DNA of 64,000 nt from Subdoligranulum variabile (GCF_025152575.1 NZ_CP102293.1:992001-1056000); one strand, 5' to 3'. Positions 34,921 to 42,838 are shown, counted from the first letter of the stretch. Notes: generated from the sequence alone by a model not told the origin. Numbers and translations: made by a program.

Positions 34921-34971
34921 ATGGCAAACTTTAAAGATCCCATTCATCACCGGCGGGCCTGGGCCTGCTGA
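34921..34971 (+). CDS. Possible 16-codon ORF inside the large RNA
   Basis: ATG at 34921 follows AAGGAAGGAGG with a 10-nt spacing and opens a 16-residue frame (MANFKDPIHHRRAWAC) before TGA. The ribosome binding site is as good as those of real genes here, but it lies in the loop of the long-range helix 34881-34959, so access would depend on folding. It may be chance, because purine-rich loops often imitate such sites. Confidence 0.3.
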   Translation: MANFKDPIHHRRAWAC

Positions 34972-35468
34972 CGCGAAAGAACCACATCAAAAGCCGCAGG
35001 TCGTAACCTGTAAAAGAATTATACCAAACGATGGTTGGTTCATAACAAAATGTGTTAGCAGACTCAGGGTCCCGTCAAAGAAAGACCCCTAGCATAAAAT
35101 ATAGATTAGGATGAAAGAAGGCTGGTAGATGATGAAAGCCACCACCCCGCCGAACAGGATATACCTGAATTTCACCTGATCCATAAGGAGACACTCCAAT
35201 GTACTAGAGTTAAGAGGATTCTTCCTCAGCATCAGACCCCTACCCCAGGAACGATCTAAGTAACCGCAAGTTTCTTACTCCGTTCCACAAATGCTCTTCA
35301 GCAAATAACGAACCAGAGGGTAAGTCCAATGTACTACGGTTAGCAAAGATCCTGAAAGGGCAAGTAAAATTCGCTAAAAGATAGGATGAGGTACTCATGA
35401 CGATGAGTAAACAGTCCGAAAAATAACGAACAAGGGTTATGAGGCTATGACTCCAAAGAAGTAAGATC

Positions 35469-35505
35469 GCCGGGGCTGTACAGAAATGTACGGCCCCGGC
35501 TTTTT
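35469..35505 (+). terminator. Strong terminator of the large RNA
   Basis: A 14-bp stem with one G-T pair (35469-35482 with 35487-35500) and a GAAA tetraloop is followed by TTTTT. A second 6-bp GC stem at 35520-35537 with CTTTT follows and may act as a backup. Confidence 0.93.
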
Positions 35506-35549
35506 GGATCTTTCCCCTTCCCGGCAAACCCGCCGGGCTTTTCACAGCC

Positions 35550-35589
35550 AAAACCGGGCACCCGTCTTTCCCGACGGACGCCCGGTTTT
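35550..35589. terminator. Bidirectional terminator after the GNAT gene
   Basis: Two stacked stem segments, AAAACCGGGC with GCCCGGTTTT and CCGTC with GACGG, form one hairpin with A/T runs on both sides. On the - strand it ends the GNAT gene. Confidence 0.85.
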
Positions 35590-35607
35590 TGTATGTCTTT
35601 TCTCTGC

Positions 35608-36081
35608 TCACAGCATGCAGCGCATGGTACGGCGGGCTTCCACAAAGTCGTGGGCCTCGTACAACTCGATGGCGTTGGTGTTCTGGGCCAGCACCCCCAG
35701 CTCCAGGTATTCCAACCGGCGGTCCCGGGCCCAGCGCTTGGCCGCCCCCAGCAGGGAACTGCCGATGCCCTGGCACCGATGGTCCCGCAGCACCACCAGG
35801 TCATACAAGCTGGCATACCGGTGGGGCAGCACACAGCTAAACTCCGGCGTCCAGCCCGCGTACACCACCAGGGCCAGCCCTACCACGGTCCCCTCCTGCT
35901 CTGCAAGCAGAAAATCCGCGTCGGTGGATTCGATGAACTTCAGGATCGGCTCCTCCTCCCGCGGGGCGGCACAGAAGAAGTCCGGCTGCAGATCCACCAT
36001 CTCCTCATCCAGCACACGATACAAAGCCAGGATGGACGGCAGATCCGCCGCCACGGCGGGACGGATCACAGTTTTTGGCAT
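35608..36081 (-). CDS. GNAT family N-acetyltransferase
   Basis: A 157-residue acetyl-CoA-dependent acetyltransferase. It starts MPKTVIRPAVAADLPSILALY; the acetyl-CoA motif A is DLVVLRDHRCQGIGSSLLGAA near 108-128, followed by LELGVLAQNTNAIELYEAHDFVEA, a usual motif B. ATG 36081 has AGGGGG 8 nt before it; the frame is open further upstream, but that stretch contains the preceding gene's terminator and is not coding-like. The substrate is unknown. Convergent with the large RNA. Confidence 0.87.
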   Translation of the reverse strand: MPKTVIRPAVAADLPSILALYRVLDEEMVDLQPDFFCAAPREEEPILKFIESTDADFLLAEQEGTVVGLALVVYAGWTPEFSCVLPHRYASLYDLVVLRDHRCQGIGSSLLGAAKRWARDRRLEYLELGVLAQNTNAIELYEAHDFVEARRTMRCML

Positions 36082-36119
36082 GGCACAAGCCCCCTTTTGT
36101 GGAAAATTTGCAATGGAAA

Positions 36120-36193
36120 AAGACAGCACACGGCCGCCGGCCCCGCCGCCCCCTGCGGGAACGGCCGGTCCTTCAGCGCCGCATCGCTGTCTT
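36120..36193 (-). terminator. Large hairpin terminator candidate after the small protein gene
   Basis: On the - strand AAGACAGC (36193-36186) pairs with GCTGTCTT (36127-36120), enclosing a GGCCG-rich inner hairpin, and is followed by TTTCC. It sits between the 77-residue protein gene and the GNAT gene. Confidence 0.55.
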
Positions 36194-36246
36194 CTGGTTT
36201 TGGCGGCGCTGTTGGCAGACCGCACTGCGTGGAAATATCCTGCTTT

Positions 36247-36480
36247 TTACTTGATCTCCTGGATCGTGTAGGTGAAGCCGTACTCCTCCTGCAGCTTCTT
36301 CACCGCAGGCTCGCAGTCCTCAATGAAGGTGGGGGCGTAGACGCTCTGGCCGTTGTGGGCCTTCTTGTACTCCTCCACGATCTCGTTGAGCTTCACCCAG
36401 CCCTCGTCTGCCTTGGCCTGGTCCATATCCTTGGGGAAATCGATGATGAATTCGCGATGTTTGGGAATCCGTGCTTTCAT
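36247..36480 (-). CDS. Small conserved-looking protein of unknown function, 77 aa
   Basis: I do not recognise this protein. It is soluble and mixed-charge, with an early strand (REFIIDF), a helix rich in Lys/Glu (WVKLNEIVEEYKKAHNG), a second helix (CEPAVKKLQEEYGF) and a final YTIQEIK strand, suggesting a small alpha/beta fold. It has no signal peptide or membrane segment. A good ribosome site (CAGGAGTGAACCAAC) precedes the ATG, and codon use matches neighbours, so it is probably a real gene. A 10-bp palindrome lies 26 nt upstream and may control it. Confidence 0.75.
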   Translation of the reverse strand: MKARIPKHREFIIDFPKDMDQAKADEGWVKLNEIVEEYKKAHNGQSVYAPTFIEDCEPAVKKLQEEYGFTYTIQEIK

Positions 36481-36505
36481 GTTGGTTCACTCCTGGTTGT
36501 TTTAT

Positions 36506-36530
36506 AATAATATACAAATCGTATATTATT
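36506..36530. promoter_or_regulatory. Perfect 10-bp inverted repeat, operator candidate
   Basis: AATAATATAC and GTATATTATT flank a 5-nt centre (AAATC) in an AT-rich gap of about 57 nt between tatD and the 77-residue protein gene. The symmetry and the overlap with possible -10 sequence (TATTAT on the - strand) suggest a repressor site. It could also work as a weak AT-rich terminator of tatD. Confidence 0.5.
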
Positions 36531-36537
36531 TGTTATT

Positions 36538-37332
36538 TTATACGATGTTGAAACACCGGCGGGCATTTTCCGCCGTGCGGTCCAGCACCGCCTGGGCATC
36601 CATCTGCCAGATGGTGCCGATGTATTCCGCCACGTGGGCGATGTTGCGGCTGTCGTTGCGACGGCCGCGCACCGGTTCGGGGGCCATGTAGGGGCAGTCG
36701 GTCTCCAGCACCGCCCACTGGGGGTCGATGGCCGCCAGCACCTTGGCGGCCCGCTTGGCCCCCTTGTAGGTCACCGCGCCGCCGAACCCCAGGTACATCC
36801 CCTGCCCGCTGATCCAGGCTGCGTCCTCGGCACTTCCGCTGTAGCAGTGCAGCACGCCGCGGGGTTTGTACCGGCGCAGCAGCTCGTACATCTCGGCGTG
36901 GGCTTCCCGGTCGTGCACCGACACGGGCAGATCCAGTTCCGCCGCCAGCTGCAGCTGGGCCTCAAACAGTTCGTACTGTTCCTGGCGGGGCACCGGCCAG
37001 TGATGGTCCAGGCCGATCTCCCCCACCGCCACCACGGCCTTGTCCTCAAAGAGGGGCCGCAGGGCTTCCAGTTCCGCCCGCCAGTCGCCGTGATAGACCG
37101 CAACGGTGGGGGCGTCCTCCTCGATGAGACTCTCGGGGTGGATGCCCACTGCCGCGTGGAAATAGGGCAACTGATGAGCCAGTTCTACCGCCCGGGGCGC
37201 ATCCCCCGAATGGGTGGCACATTCCAGCACCCCAGCCACGCCGCCAGCAGGCAGCGCGGCCAGCAGTTCGGCGCGGTCGGCGTCAAACTGGTGGGAACAG
37301 TAATGGGCATGGGTATCGAAAATATTCTGCAT
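36538..37332 (-). CDS. tatD: TatD-family metal-dependent hydrolase/deoxyribonuclease
   Basis: A TIM-barrel amidohydrolase-like nuclease of 264 residues. Metal-binding motifs: DTHAHY near residue 6, the VGIHPE block near 70, AVGEIGLDHHW near 105, PVSVHDREAH near 136, LHCYSGS near 160 and the final ETDCPYMAPEPVRGRRN near 210. It starts 3 nt after the EamA transporter gene and is downstream of metG, a common metG-tatD linkage in Firmicutes. The TatD name reflects the family; the physiological substrate is uncertain. Confidence 0.93.
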   Translation of the reverse strand: MQNIFDTHAHYCSHQFDADRAELLAALPAGGVAGVLECATHSGDAPRAVELAHQLPYFHAAVGIHPESLIEEDAPTVAVYHGDWRAELEALRPLFEDKAVVAVGEIGLDHHWPVPRQEQYELFEAQLQLAAELDLPVSVHDREAHAEMYELLRRYKPRGVLHCYSGSAEDAAWISGQGMYLGFGGAVTYKGAKRAAKVLAAIDPQWAVLETDCPYMAPEPVRGRRNDSRNIAHVAEYIGTIWQMDAQAVLDRTAENARRCFNIV

Positions 37333-37335
37333 GGT

Positions 37336-38280
37336 TCACTCCGTTCGGGACCGCGGGGCGCGGTTGACAAGGAAGATGCCGCCGCACACCAGCACCAGTG
37401 CCGCCAGATAATTCCACTGGAAAAGGGGTTCCCCGTTGAGCAGCGCCGACAGCAGCACGTTCATCACCGGGATGATGAGGCCGAAGACGCTGATGCGGGA
37501 GACGGGGTTGTTTTTCATGAGCAGTGCCCACAGCACATACCCGGCGCCGGAAATGAACGCCAGGAAGAGCAGCACCGGAATACCGGCGGCACTCTGGGGG
37601 TGCAGGCTGCCGCCCAGGGCAATTCCCAGGACGGTCAGCGCCAGGCCCCCCACGCCGAGGTTCAGGCAGCAGACCGAAAAGCTGTCGGCCTTGCGGGTGA
37701 CAGCCTTGTTCCAGGGCCCCGCCACCGTGAAGATGCAGGACGCAATGAGCATGTAGGCCATGCCCCACCCGCTGCCGCCGCCGTGGTTGCCCAGGGTGAC
37801 CACCAGCACGCCGCCGAAGCCCAGCACACAGCCCAGTGCCTTGGCCGGGGTCATGCGGTCGGCTTTTCCGTAGAGGAAATGGGCCAGAATCACGCCGAGA
37901 AAACTCTGGGTGCTGTTGAGGATGCCGCCCAGGGCGCCGGTGAGCAGCGCCACCGCCGAGTAGTAGAAGAAATACTGGGCGGCCGTCTGCCAGAGGCCCA
38001 GGGCGCAGCATTCCGCCAGCACCCGGCCCCGGGGCATAGGCAGCGGTTTACGGTTCAGCACCGCGCCGCACACCCAGACCAACAAGGCGCTGAGCATGAA
38101 GCGGACGCCCGCAAAACAGAGGATGGACGGGGTATCGGCTGCATCGATGGCAAAGAGCCGGTAGCCCATCTTGATGAAGGGAAAGGCCGCGCCCCACAGC
38201 ACATTGCAAAGGATGGCCATGGCCACCGCGGCCGCCGGGTGGCCGAAAAAGTCATCCAGCCGGGAGGGTTTGGTCTGCAA
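37336..38280 (-). CDS. EamA-family (DMT) transporter
   Basis: A 314-residue membrane protein with about ten helices in two repeated EamA halves. A basic N-terminus precedes helix 1 (LCNVLWGAAFPFIKMGY). The first half ends with LNSTQSFLGVILAHFLYG and the second repeats ISVFGLIIPVMNVLLSALLNGEP, a conserved EamA block. Such proteins export amino acids, metabolites or nucleotides; the cargo cannot be inferred. It lies between metG and tatD with gaps of 19 and 3 nt. Confidence 0.88.
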   Translation of the reverse strand: MQTKPSRLDDFFGHPAAAVAMAILCNVLWGAAFPFIKMGYRLFAIDAADTPSILCFAGVRFMLSALLVWVCGAVLNRKPLPMPRGRVLAECCALGLWQTAAQYFFYYSAVALLTGALGGILNSTQSFLGVILAHFLYGKADRMTPAKALGCVLGFGGVLVVTLGNHGGGSGWGMAYMLIASCIFTVAGPWNKAVTRKADSFSVCCLNLGVGGLALTVLGIALGGSLHPQSAAGIPVLLFLAFISGAGYVLWALLMKNNPVSRISVFGLIIPVMNVLLSALLNGEPLFQWNYLAALVLVCGGIFLVNRAPRSRTE

Positions 38281-38299
38281 GGTTGTCCCCCTTGCCCGA

Positions 38300-40312
38300 T
38301 CAGTGGATGCGGGCGCCCGCGGGGACGTTGTCGGGATAGAAGGCGATGGCGCAGCCGCCGTCCACGTCGGTATCGGCGGCGACGATCATGCCCTCGCTGA
38401 CATACTTGCCCTTCATCATGGGACGGGGGGCCAGGTTGGCCACAATGCCCACCTTCTTGCCGATGAGGTCTTCCGGCGCAAACCACTTGGCGATGCCGGA
38501 GAGGATGCAGCGCTCCCGCTCGCCGTCAAAGACGGTGAGGTGCAGCAGCTTCTTGCTCTCCTTCATCCGCTCGCAGGCGCGGATCTCGGCGACGCGCATC
38601 TCCACCTTGCAGAAGGTATCGAAGTCGATCTCCTCCTCATGGTCACCGATGAGCTCGGCGCTGGCCGCCGGGGTCTCGGTCTTTTCGGGCTCCGCCGGGG
38701 CCTGGGCTGCCTGGGCAGCGGCCTTCTGGGCAGCCTCCAGGGCTTCCAGCTCGGCCAGCTCCTTGGCAGTGTCGATGCGGGGGAAGATGTTCTCGCCCTT
38801 GTGCAGGGTGGCGGTGACGGGCAGCGTGCCGAAGGCGGCGGCGCTGTCCCAGGTCTTGCCCTCGTCGGCCACGTTCAGCTGGCCGAAGATCTTCACGCAG
38901 GTGTCGGGCATAAACGGCTGCAGCAGCACCGTGCAGATGCGCAGCGTCTCGGCCAGGTTGTAGAGCACCCGGGCCAGACGGGGCTTGGTCTCCTCGTTCT
39001 TGGCCAGCACCCAGGGGGCGGTGGCGTCGATATACTTGTTGGCCGCATCGATGACGTCGAACACATCGGCCAGGGCGTTCTGGAAAGCATAGGCTTCCAT
39101 ATCGGCCTCATAGCGGGCGCGCAGACCCTTGGCCTTTTCCAGCAGGGCGTCGTCCTCGGGGCCGGCGGCCTGGTTCTCCGGCAGGGTGCCGCCGAAGTAC
39201 TTGTCCGCCATGGCCGTGGTGCGGGACAGCAGGTTGCCCAGGTCGTTGGCCAGGTCCATGTTGATGCGGTTGATCAGCAGCTCATTGGAGAAGTTGCCGT
39301 CCGAGCCGAAGGGGAAGTCCCGCAGCAGGAAGTACCGCAGGGCGTCGGCGCTGTAGCGCTCGGCCAGCAGGTAGGGGTCCACCACGTTGCCCTTGGACTT
39401 GGACATCTTGCCGCCATCCAGCAGCAGCCAGCCGTGGCCGTAGACGTGCTTGGGCAGAGGCATCTCCATGCTCATAAGCATAGCGGGCCAGATGATGGAG
39501 TGGAACCGGACGATCTCCTTGCCGATGAAGTGGACGTCGGCGGGCCAGAAAGTCTCGTAATCGCTGTCGGGATACTTGTCGTTCATGAAGCCCAGCGCCG
39601 TGGTGTAGTTGAACAGCGCGTCGATCCAGACGTAGACCACATGCTTGGGATCAAAGTCCACGGGGATGCCCCACTTGAAGCTGGTGCGGGAGACGCACAG
39701 GTCGTCCAGGCCCGGGTCGATGAAGTTGTGCACCATCTCATTGACGCGGGAACGGGGCAGCAGGAAGTCGGTGTTGACCAGCAGGTCCCGCACCCGGTCG
39801 GCGTACTTGGACAGACGGAAGAAGTAGGCTTCCTCCTCGGCGTCCACCACCGGACGGCCGCAATCGGGGCAGCAGCCGTTGACGAGCTGGCTCTCGGTCC
39901 AGAAGCTCTCGCAGGGGGTGCAGTACTTGCCCTTGTAGGTGCCCTTGTAGATGTCGCCCTTGTCGTACATCTTCTTGAAAATCTTCTGGATGGCACCCAC
40001 ATGGTAGTCGTCGGTGGTGCGGATGAACCGGTCGTAGCTGATGTTCATCAGCTTCCACAGGTCCTTGACGCCCTTGGGGCCTTCCACGATGTTGTCCACA
40101 AACTGCTGGGGGGTGACGCCGGCCTCCTTGGCCTTGAGTTCGATCTTCTGGCCGTGTTCGTCGGTGCCGGTCAGGAACATGACGTTGTACCCCTGCAGCC
40201 GCTTGTAGCGGGCCATGGCGTCGGTGGCGACGGTGCAGTAGGTGTGGCCGATGTGCAGCTTGTCGCTGGGATAATAGATCGGCGTGGTGATGTAGAATTT
40301 TTTCTGTTCCAT
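38300..40312 (-). CDS. metG: Methionyl-tRNA synthetase
   Basis: A class I synthetase of 670 residues. The HIGH motif is KLHIGHTYC at 18-26, a zinc knuckle has CTPCESFW and CCPDCG, and KMSKSKGNVVDP lies near 302. The anticodon-binding domain follows, then an Ala/Glu-rich linker (about 525-560) and a C-terminal EMAP/Trbp111-like tRNA-binding domain (FCKVEMRVAEIRACER to the end). I place the start at ATG 40312 with AAGGAATCGCAC upstream; an ATG six codons earlier has a poorer site. Confidence 0.97.
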   Translation of the reverse strand: MEQKKFYITTPIYYPSDKLHIGHTYCTVATDAMARYKRLQGYNVMFLTGTDEHGQKIELKAKEAGVTPQQFVDNIVEGPKGVKDLWKLMNISYDRFIRTTDDYHVGAIQKIFKKMYDKGDIYKGTYKGKYCTPCESFWTESQLVNGCCPDCGRPVVDAEEEAYFFRLSKYADRVRDLLVNTDFLLPRSRVNEMVHNFIDPGLDDLCVSRTSFKWGIPVDFDPKHVVYVWIDALFNYTTALGFMNDKYPDSDYETFWPADVHFIGKEIVRFHSIIWPAMLMSMEMPLPKHVYGHGWLLLDGGKMSKSKGNVVDPYLLAERYSADALRYFLLRDFPFGSDGNFSNELLINRINMDLANDLGNLLSRTTAMADKYFGGTLPENQAAGPEDDALLEKAKGLRARYEADMEAYAFQNALADVFDVIDAANKYIDATAPWVLAKNEETKPRLARVLYNLAETLRICTVLLQPFMPDTCVKIFGQLNVADEGKTWDSAAAFGTLPVTATLHKGENIFPRIDTAKELAELEALEAAQKAAAQAAQAPAEPEKTETPAASAELIGDHEEEIDFDTFCKVEMRVAEIRACERMKESKKLLHLTVFDGERERCILSGIAKWFAPEDLIGKKVGIVANLAPRPMMKGKYVSEGMIVAADTDVDGGCAIAFYPDNVPAGARIH

Positions 40313-40343
40313 GTGCGATTCCTTCCTCATTCCATAGTCTGTA

Positions 40344-41036
40344 TCAGAATCCGACGGGCGTCACGCCGCAGGCCAGCAAAGCATGGCGGCAGAGGACCTC
40401 GGTACTGTCGATGAAAAAGTTGTCCAGGTGTTCGTCCCGCTTGACGAGACTCAGTTCGGTGCAGCCCAGCACCGCCCTGTCGCAGCCCTGGGATTTCAGG
40501 TCCGCCACCGCGGCGGCAAACTTGACCATATTGGCGCGGCGGCCCTGCTTGATGTCGTCGTAGATCACCGAGGTGATGCCCTTCTGGTGTTCCGGCGAGG
40601 GCTGGGCCCACCCGATGCCCGCCCGCTGGCAGGCCAGCTGGTAGGTTTCGGCGGCCAGGGTGCCGTCGGTGGCCAGGATGCCCAGCTTGGTGCAGCCGGA
40701 CGCCTTGGCGTCCTCCACCGTGAGGCGGGGCATGTTCAGCACCGGCACCGGCAGGGCTTCGGCCAGGCGGTCATAAAAATAATGGGCGGTGTTGCAGGGA
40801 ATGGCCAGCACGGTGGCACCGTAGTTCACCAGACTGAAGCCATCCTGCTCCATGACGGCGAAGGGGTCTTCCTTGCTTTTGCCCAGAATGAACGCCGTGC
40901 GGTCCGGCGTGGACGCGCGCGACGAGATGACGATATCGATATGGTCCTGGTCACAGGTGGCCGGGGTATGGTCAATAAGCATCTGGTACAGATAGCAGCT
41001 GGCGGCAGGCCCCAGCCCGCCCAGAATGCCCAGCAC
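40344..41036 (-). CDS. Aspartate/glutamate racemase family protein
   Basis: A 230-residue cofactor-independent racemase-like protein: LGILGGLGPAAS at the N-terminus and paired catalytic cysteines in IPCNTAHYF (Cys81) and LGCTELSL (Cys192). It probably racemises aspartate or a related amino acid. The first usable start is GTG at 41036. A strong AAAGGAGGGG site lies about 40 nt upstream and would suit an in-frame ACG, so the true start is unsettled. It heads the operon racemase-metG-EamA-tatD from the promoter at 41102-41130. Confidence 0.85.
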   Translation of the reverse strand: MLGILGGLGPAASCYLYQMLIDHTPATCDQDHIDIVISSRASTPDRTAFILGKSKEDPFAVMEQDGFSLVNYGATVLAIPCNTAHYFYDRLAEALPVPVLNMPRLTVEDAKASGCTKLGILATDGTLAAETYQLACQRAGIGWAQPSPEHQKGITSVIYDDIKQGRRANMVKFAAAVADLKSQGCDRAVLGCTELSLVKRDEHLDNFFIDSTEVLCRHALLACGVTPVGF

Positions 41037-41101
41037 AGGCTTGCGCGGCAGATCCTTTTGCGGCGTGGCGCACCCCTCCTTTATACACTAAGATATTGTA
41101 T

Positions 41102-41130
41102 ATTATAAGCCGCCGGGCGGGAATATGCAA
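41102..41130 (-). promoter_or_regulatory. Promoter of the racemase-metG-EamA-tatD operon
   Basis: On the - strand, TTGCAT (41125-41130), a 17-nt spacer and a perfect TATAAT (41102-41107). Confidence 0.82.
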
Positions 41131-41193
41131 GCCAAAATCGGTGATGTTCCCGTCTGGCCGGCCATCCTTCGGTTTTCAGCCGGAAAGCCTTGC

Positions 41194-41222
41194 TTGCGGC
41201 CATCCCCTTTTTTTGCTACAAT
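41194..41222 (+). promoter_or_regulatory. Promoter of the 41279-42820 membrane protein gene
   Basis: TTGCGG (41194-41199), 17 nt, then extended -10 TGCTACAAT with TACAAT at 41217-41222. The leader is about 50 nt. Confidence 0.75.
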
Positions 41223-41278
41223 GGGGAAAAGTCCGCCTTTCATCCAGGACATCCACACCCGGGGAGAATACACATCCA

Positions 41279-42820
41279 ATGAAACTTTCTATTCTGCGCC
41301 AGAAAGCGGAGCCCTTCTGCAGCCGCCTGTTCAACGGGCTGTGCCTGCTGCTGTTTGCCTTTTTGTTCTGCAGCAGCCTGACTTCCTCCTGGCTCAATCA
41401 TGAAGTGGACGACGAATTTGTCTACTACCAAAAAGATTCCCTGTTCGGCAACCTGCTTTTGCTGATTCTGACCCTGGCAGGGCTGACGCTGCTGGCCCAT
41501 CTGCTCCAAAAGCTGGTTTGCCGCCCTCGTATGAATTTACTGGCGCTGGGTGCCTCCGCACTGGCAATCGGCATCAGTCTCTACTGGGTACAGTCTTCGG
41601 GGACCTACCCGCGCGCAGATCAGGAATTCATCTGGGAACAGGCACAGCTGTTCAATGCCGGGGATTTCAGCGGCCTGCAACCCGGCGGTTACGTGGCAAT
41701 TTATCAACAGCAGCTGGGCATCATCACCGTGCTGCGCATCCTGGATTGGATTGCCCCCTTTTTCCACACCCAGGGCTGGTATCTCTTCCAACTGTTTTCC
41801 GCCCTGACCACCGGGGTGCTGGTCTACGCCGGGTTCCGCATCGTGGCGCTGCTCACCCACGACCAGCGCACCGCCGGACTGCTCTATCTGCTCCTCGCGC
41901 TGGTCTGTGCCCCCATGTATCTGTACACTTCCTTTGTCTACGGCGAGTCCAGCTCCACCGCCTTTTCCATGCTGGCGGCCTGGATGTTCCTGGAATACCG
42001 TAAGACGCCACGGGTTTCCTGCCTGATCGGTTTATATTTTTCCACAGCTCTGGCACTGCTGCTGCGCACCAACACGATCATCGTATTCATTGCCTTTGCT
42101 ATCGTGGTGGTGATCCAGCTTTTGCGGAAGGCAACACGGCACCAGGCGGTGATCGGACTGGCTCTTCTGCTGGCGATGCTCACCCCCACCGCGTTGACAC
42201 AGACCCTCTACGGTGACAAAATTCCCGAAGAGAGCAAGACCATGCCCGCCATACTTTTTATTGCAATGGGAACCAATGACGATGTCCCCAATGCCGGGTG
42301 GTACAACAGTTACAGTTATCTGCTTTACCAGGACTGCGACTATGATCCCCAGTCCGCTTATCCGGAGGCCCGTGGGTATCTTGTGAGTTTTTGGGCACGA
42401 TGCCGGGAAGATCCCGCTTATGCCGTGGATTTTTACAACCGCAAGATTTCCTCCCAGTGGAATGCCCCCATGTACCAGTGCATCTTCATGAACAGCCGGG
42501 TGGAGGGCCCCCAGACCGCCCTGGTGCAGGATCTGTACCAGGGTGAGGGCAACCGGCGGCTGACCGATTTCATGAATTTCTACCAGTCGCTGATCTACGG
42601 CGGCGTGCTGGTCTTCACGATTTTTGCCCTGAAAAGGCGCGTTTCTCTGGAACAGGATCTGCTCCTCATCGCCGTGTTCGGCGGCTTCCTCTTCTCGGTG
42701 CTGTGGGAAGCCAAGGCCCGGTATGTCTTCCCCTACTTTCTGCTGATGATCCCCTGTGCCGCTGTGGGCATCAGCGCCCTGATCACCGGGTTCCGCCGTC
42801 GTTTTATCAGAACCGCCTGA
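41279..42820 (+). CDS. Polytopic GT-C-like membrane glycosyltransferase
   Basis: A 513-residue protein with about eleven membrane helices. An early outer-loop acidic motif (NHEVDDEFVYY) and a loop with YPRADQEFIWEQ suit a PMT/ArnT-like (GT39-type) transferase that uses lipid-linked sugars. LLLRTNTIIVFIAFA and the late WEAKARYVFPYFLLMIP segment are also typical. A periplasmic-type soluble loop lies at about 315-430. Start ATG 41279 follows GGGGAG by 12 nt. It stands alone between its own promoter and terminator. Donor and acceptor are unknown. Confidence 0.78.
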   Translation: MKLSILRQKAEPFCSRLFNGLCLLLFAFLFCSSLTSSWLNHEVDDEFVYYQKDSLFGNLLLLILTLAGLTLLAHLLQKLVCRPRMNLLALGASALAIGISLYWVQSSGTYPRADQEFIWEQAQLFNAGDFSGLQPGGYVAIYQQQLGIITVLRILDWIAPFFHTQGWYLFQLFSALTTGVLVYAGFRIVALLTHDQRTAGLLYLLLALVCAPMYLYTSFVYGESSSTAFSMLAAWMFLEYRKTPRVSCLIGLYFSTALALLLRTNTIIVFIAFAIVVVIQLLRKATRHQAVIGLALLLAMLTPTALTQTLYGDKIPEESKTMPAILFIAMGTNDDVPNAGWYNSYSYLLYQDCDYDPQSAYPEARGYLVSFWARCREDPAYAVDFYNRKISSQWNAPMYQCIFMNSRVEGPQTALVQDLYQGEGNRRLTDFMNFYQSLIYGGVLVFTIFALKRRVSLEQDLLLIAVFGGFLFSVLWEAKARYVFPYFLLMIPCAAVGISALITGFRRRFIRTA

Positions 42821-42838
42821 TTTCATCTGCAAGTCATG

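Larger units (their letters stand above)
34477..35505 (+). ncRNA. Candidate large structured noncoding RNA, about 1.03 kb
   Basis: This AT-rich tract between argS and a GNAT gene has its own promoter and terminator and no frame longer than about 60 codons. Purine-rich linkers separate many short hairpins: CGATC/GATCG (34553-34570), GATTTTC/GAAAATC, ACCTTT/AAAGGT, CAAGA/TCTTG, CAGGT/ACCTG (near 34997-35010), ACCAA/TTGGT, and a two-segment stem GGAACG+GTAA / TTAC+CGTTCC (35248-35286). A long-range helix joins 34881-34889 to 34950-34959. TCCAATGTACTA occurs at 35195 and 35325, and AAATAACGAAC at 35303 and 35421. This architecture resembles large ornate bacterial RNAs (ROOL, GOLLD and OLE are known examples), but I cannot assign a class. 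It is not tmRNA, RNase P RNA, rRNA or a group II intron by their hallmarks. Confidence 0.75.

Noticed and set aside
35129..35179. Second 16-codon + strand ORF (MMKATTPP...) in the large RNA
   Set aside because: It lacks a good ribosome binding site and is most likely chance.
34477..35505. Large RNA read as tmRNA, RNase P RNA or a group II intron
   Set aside because: No tRNA-like ends or Ala-rich tag ending in ALAA, no RNase P core sequences seen, and no domain V/GUGYG intron signature or reverse transcriptase.
36506..36530. Palindrome read as an NrdR box or Fur box
   Set aside because: It does not fit the acaCWATATAWWGtgt or GATAATGATWATCATTATC patterns, so no regulator is named.
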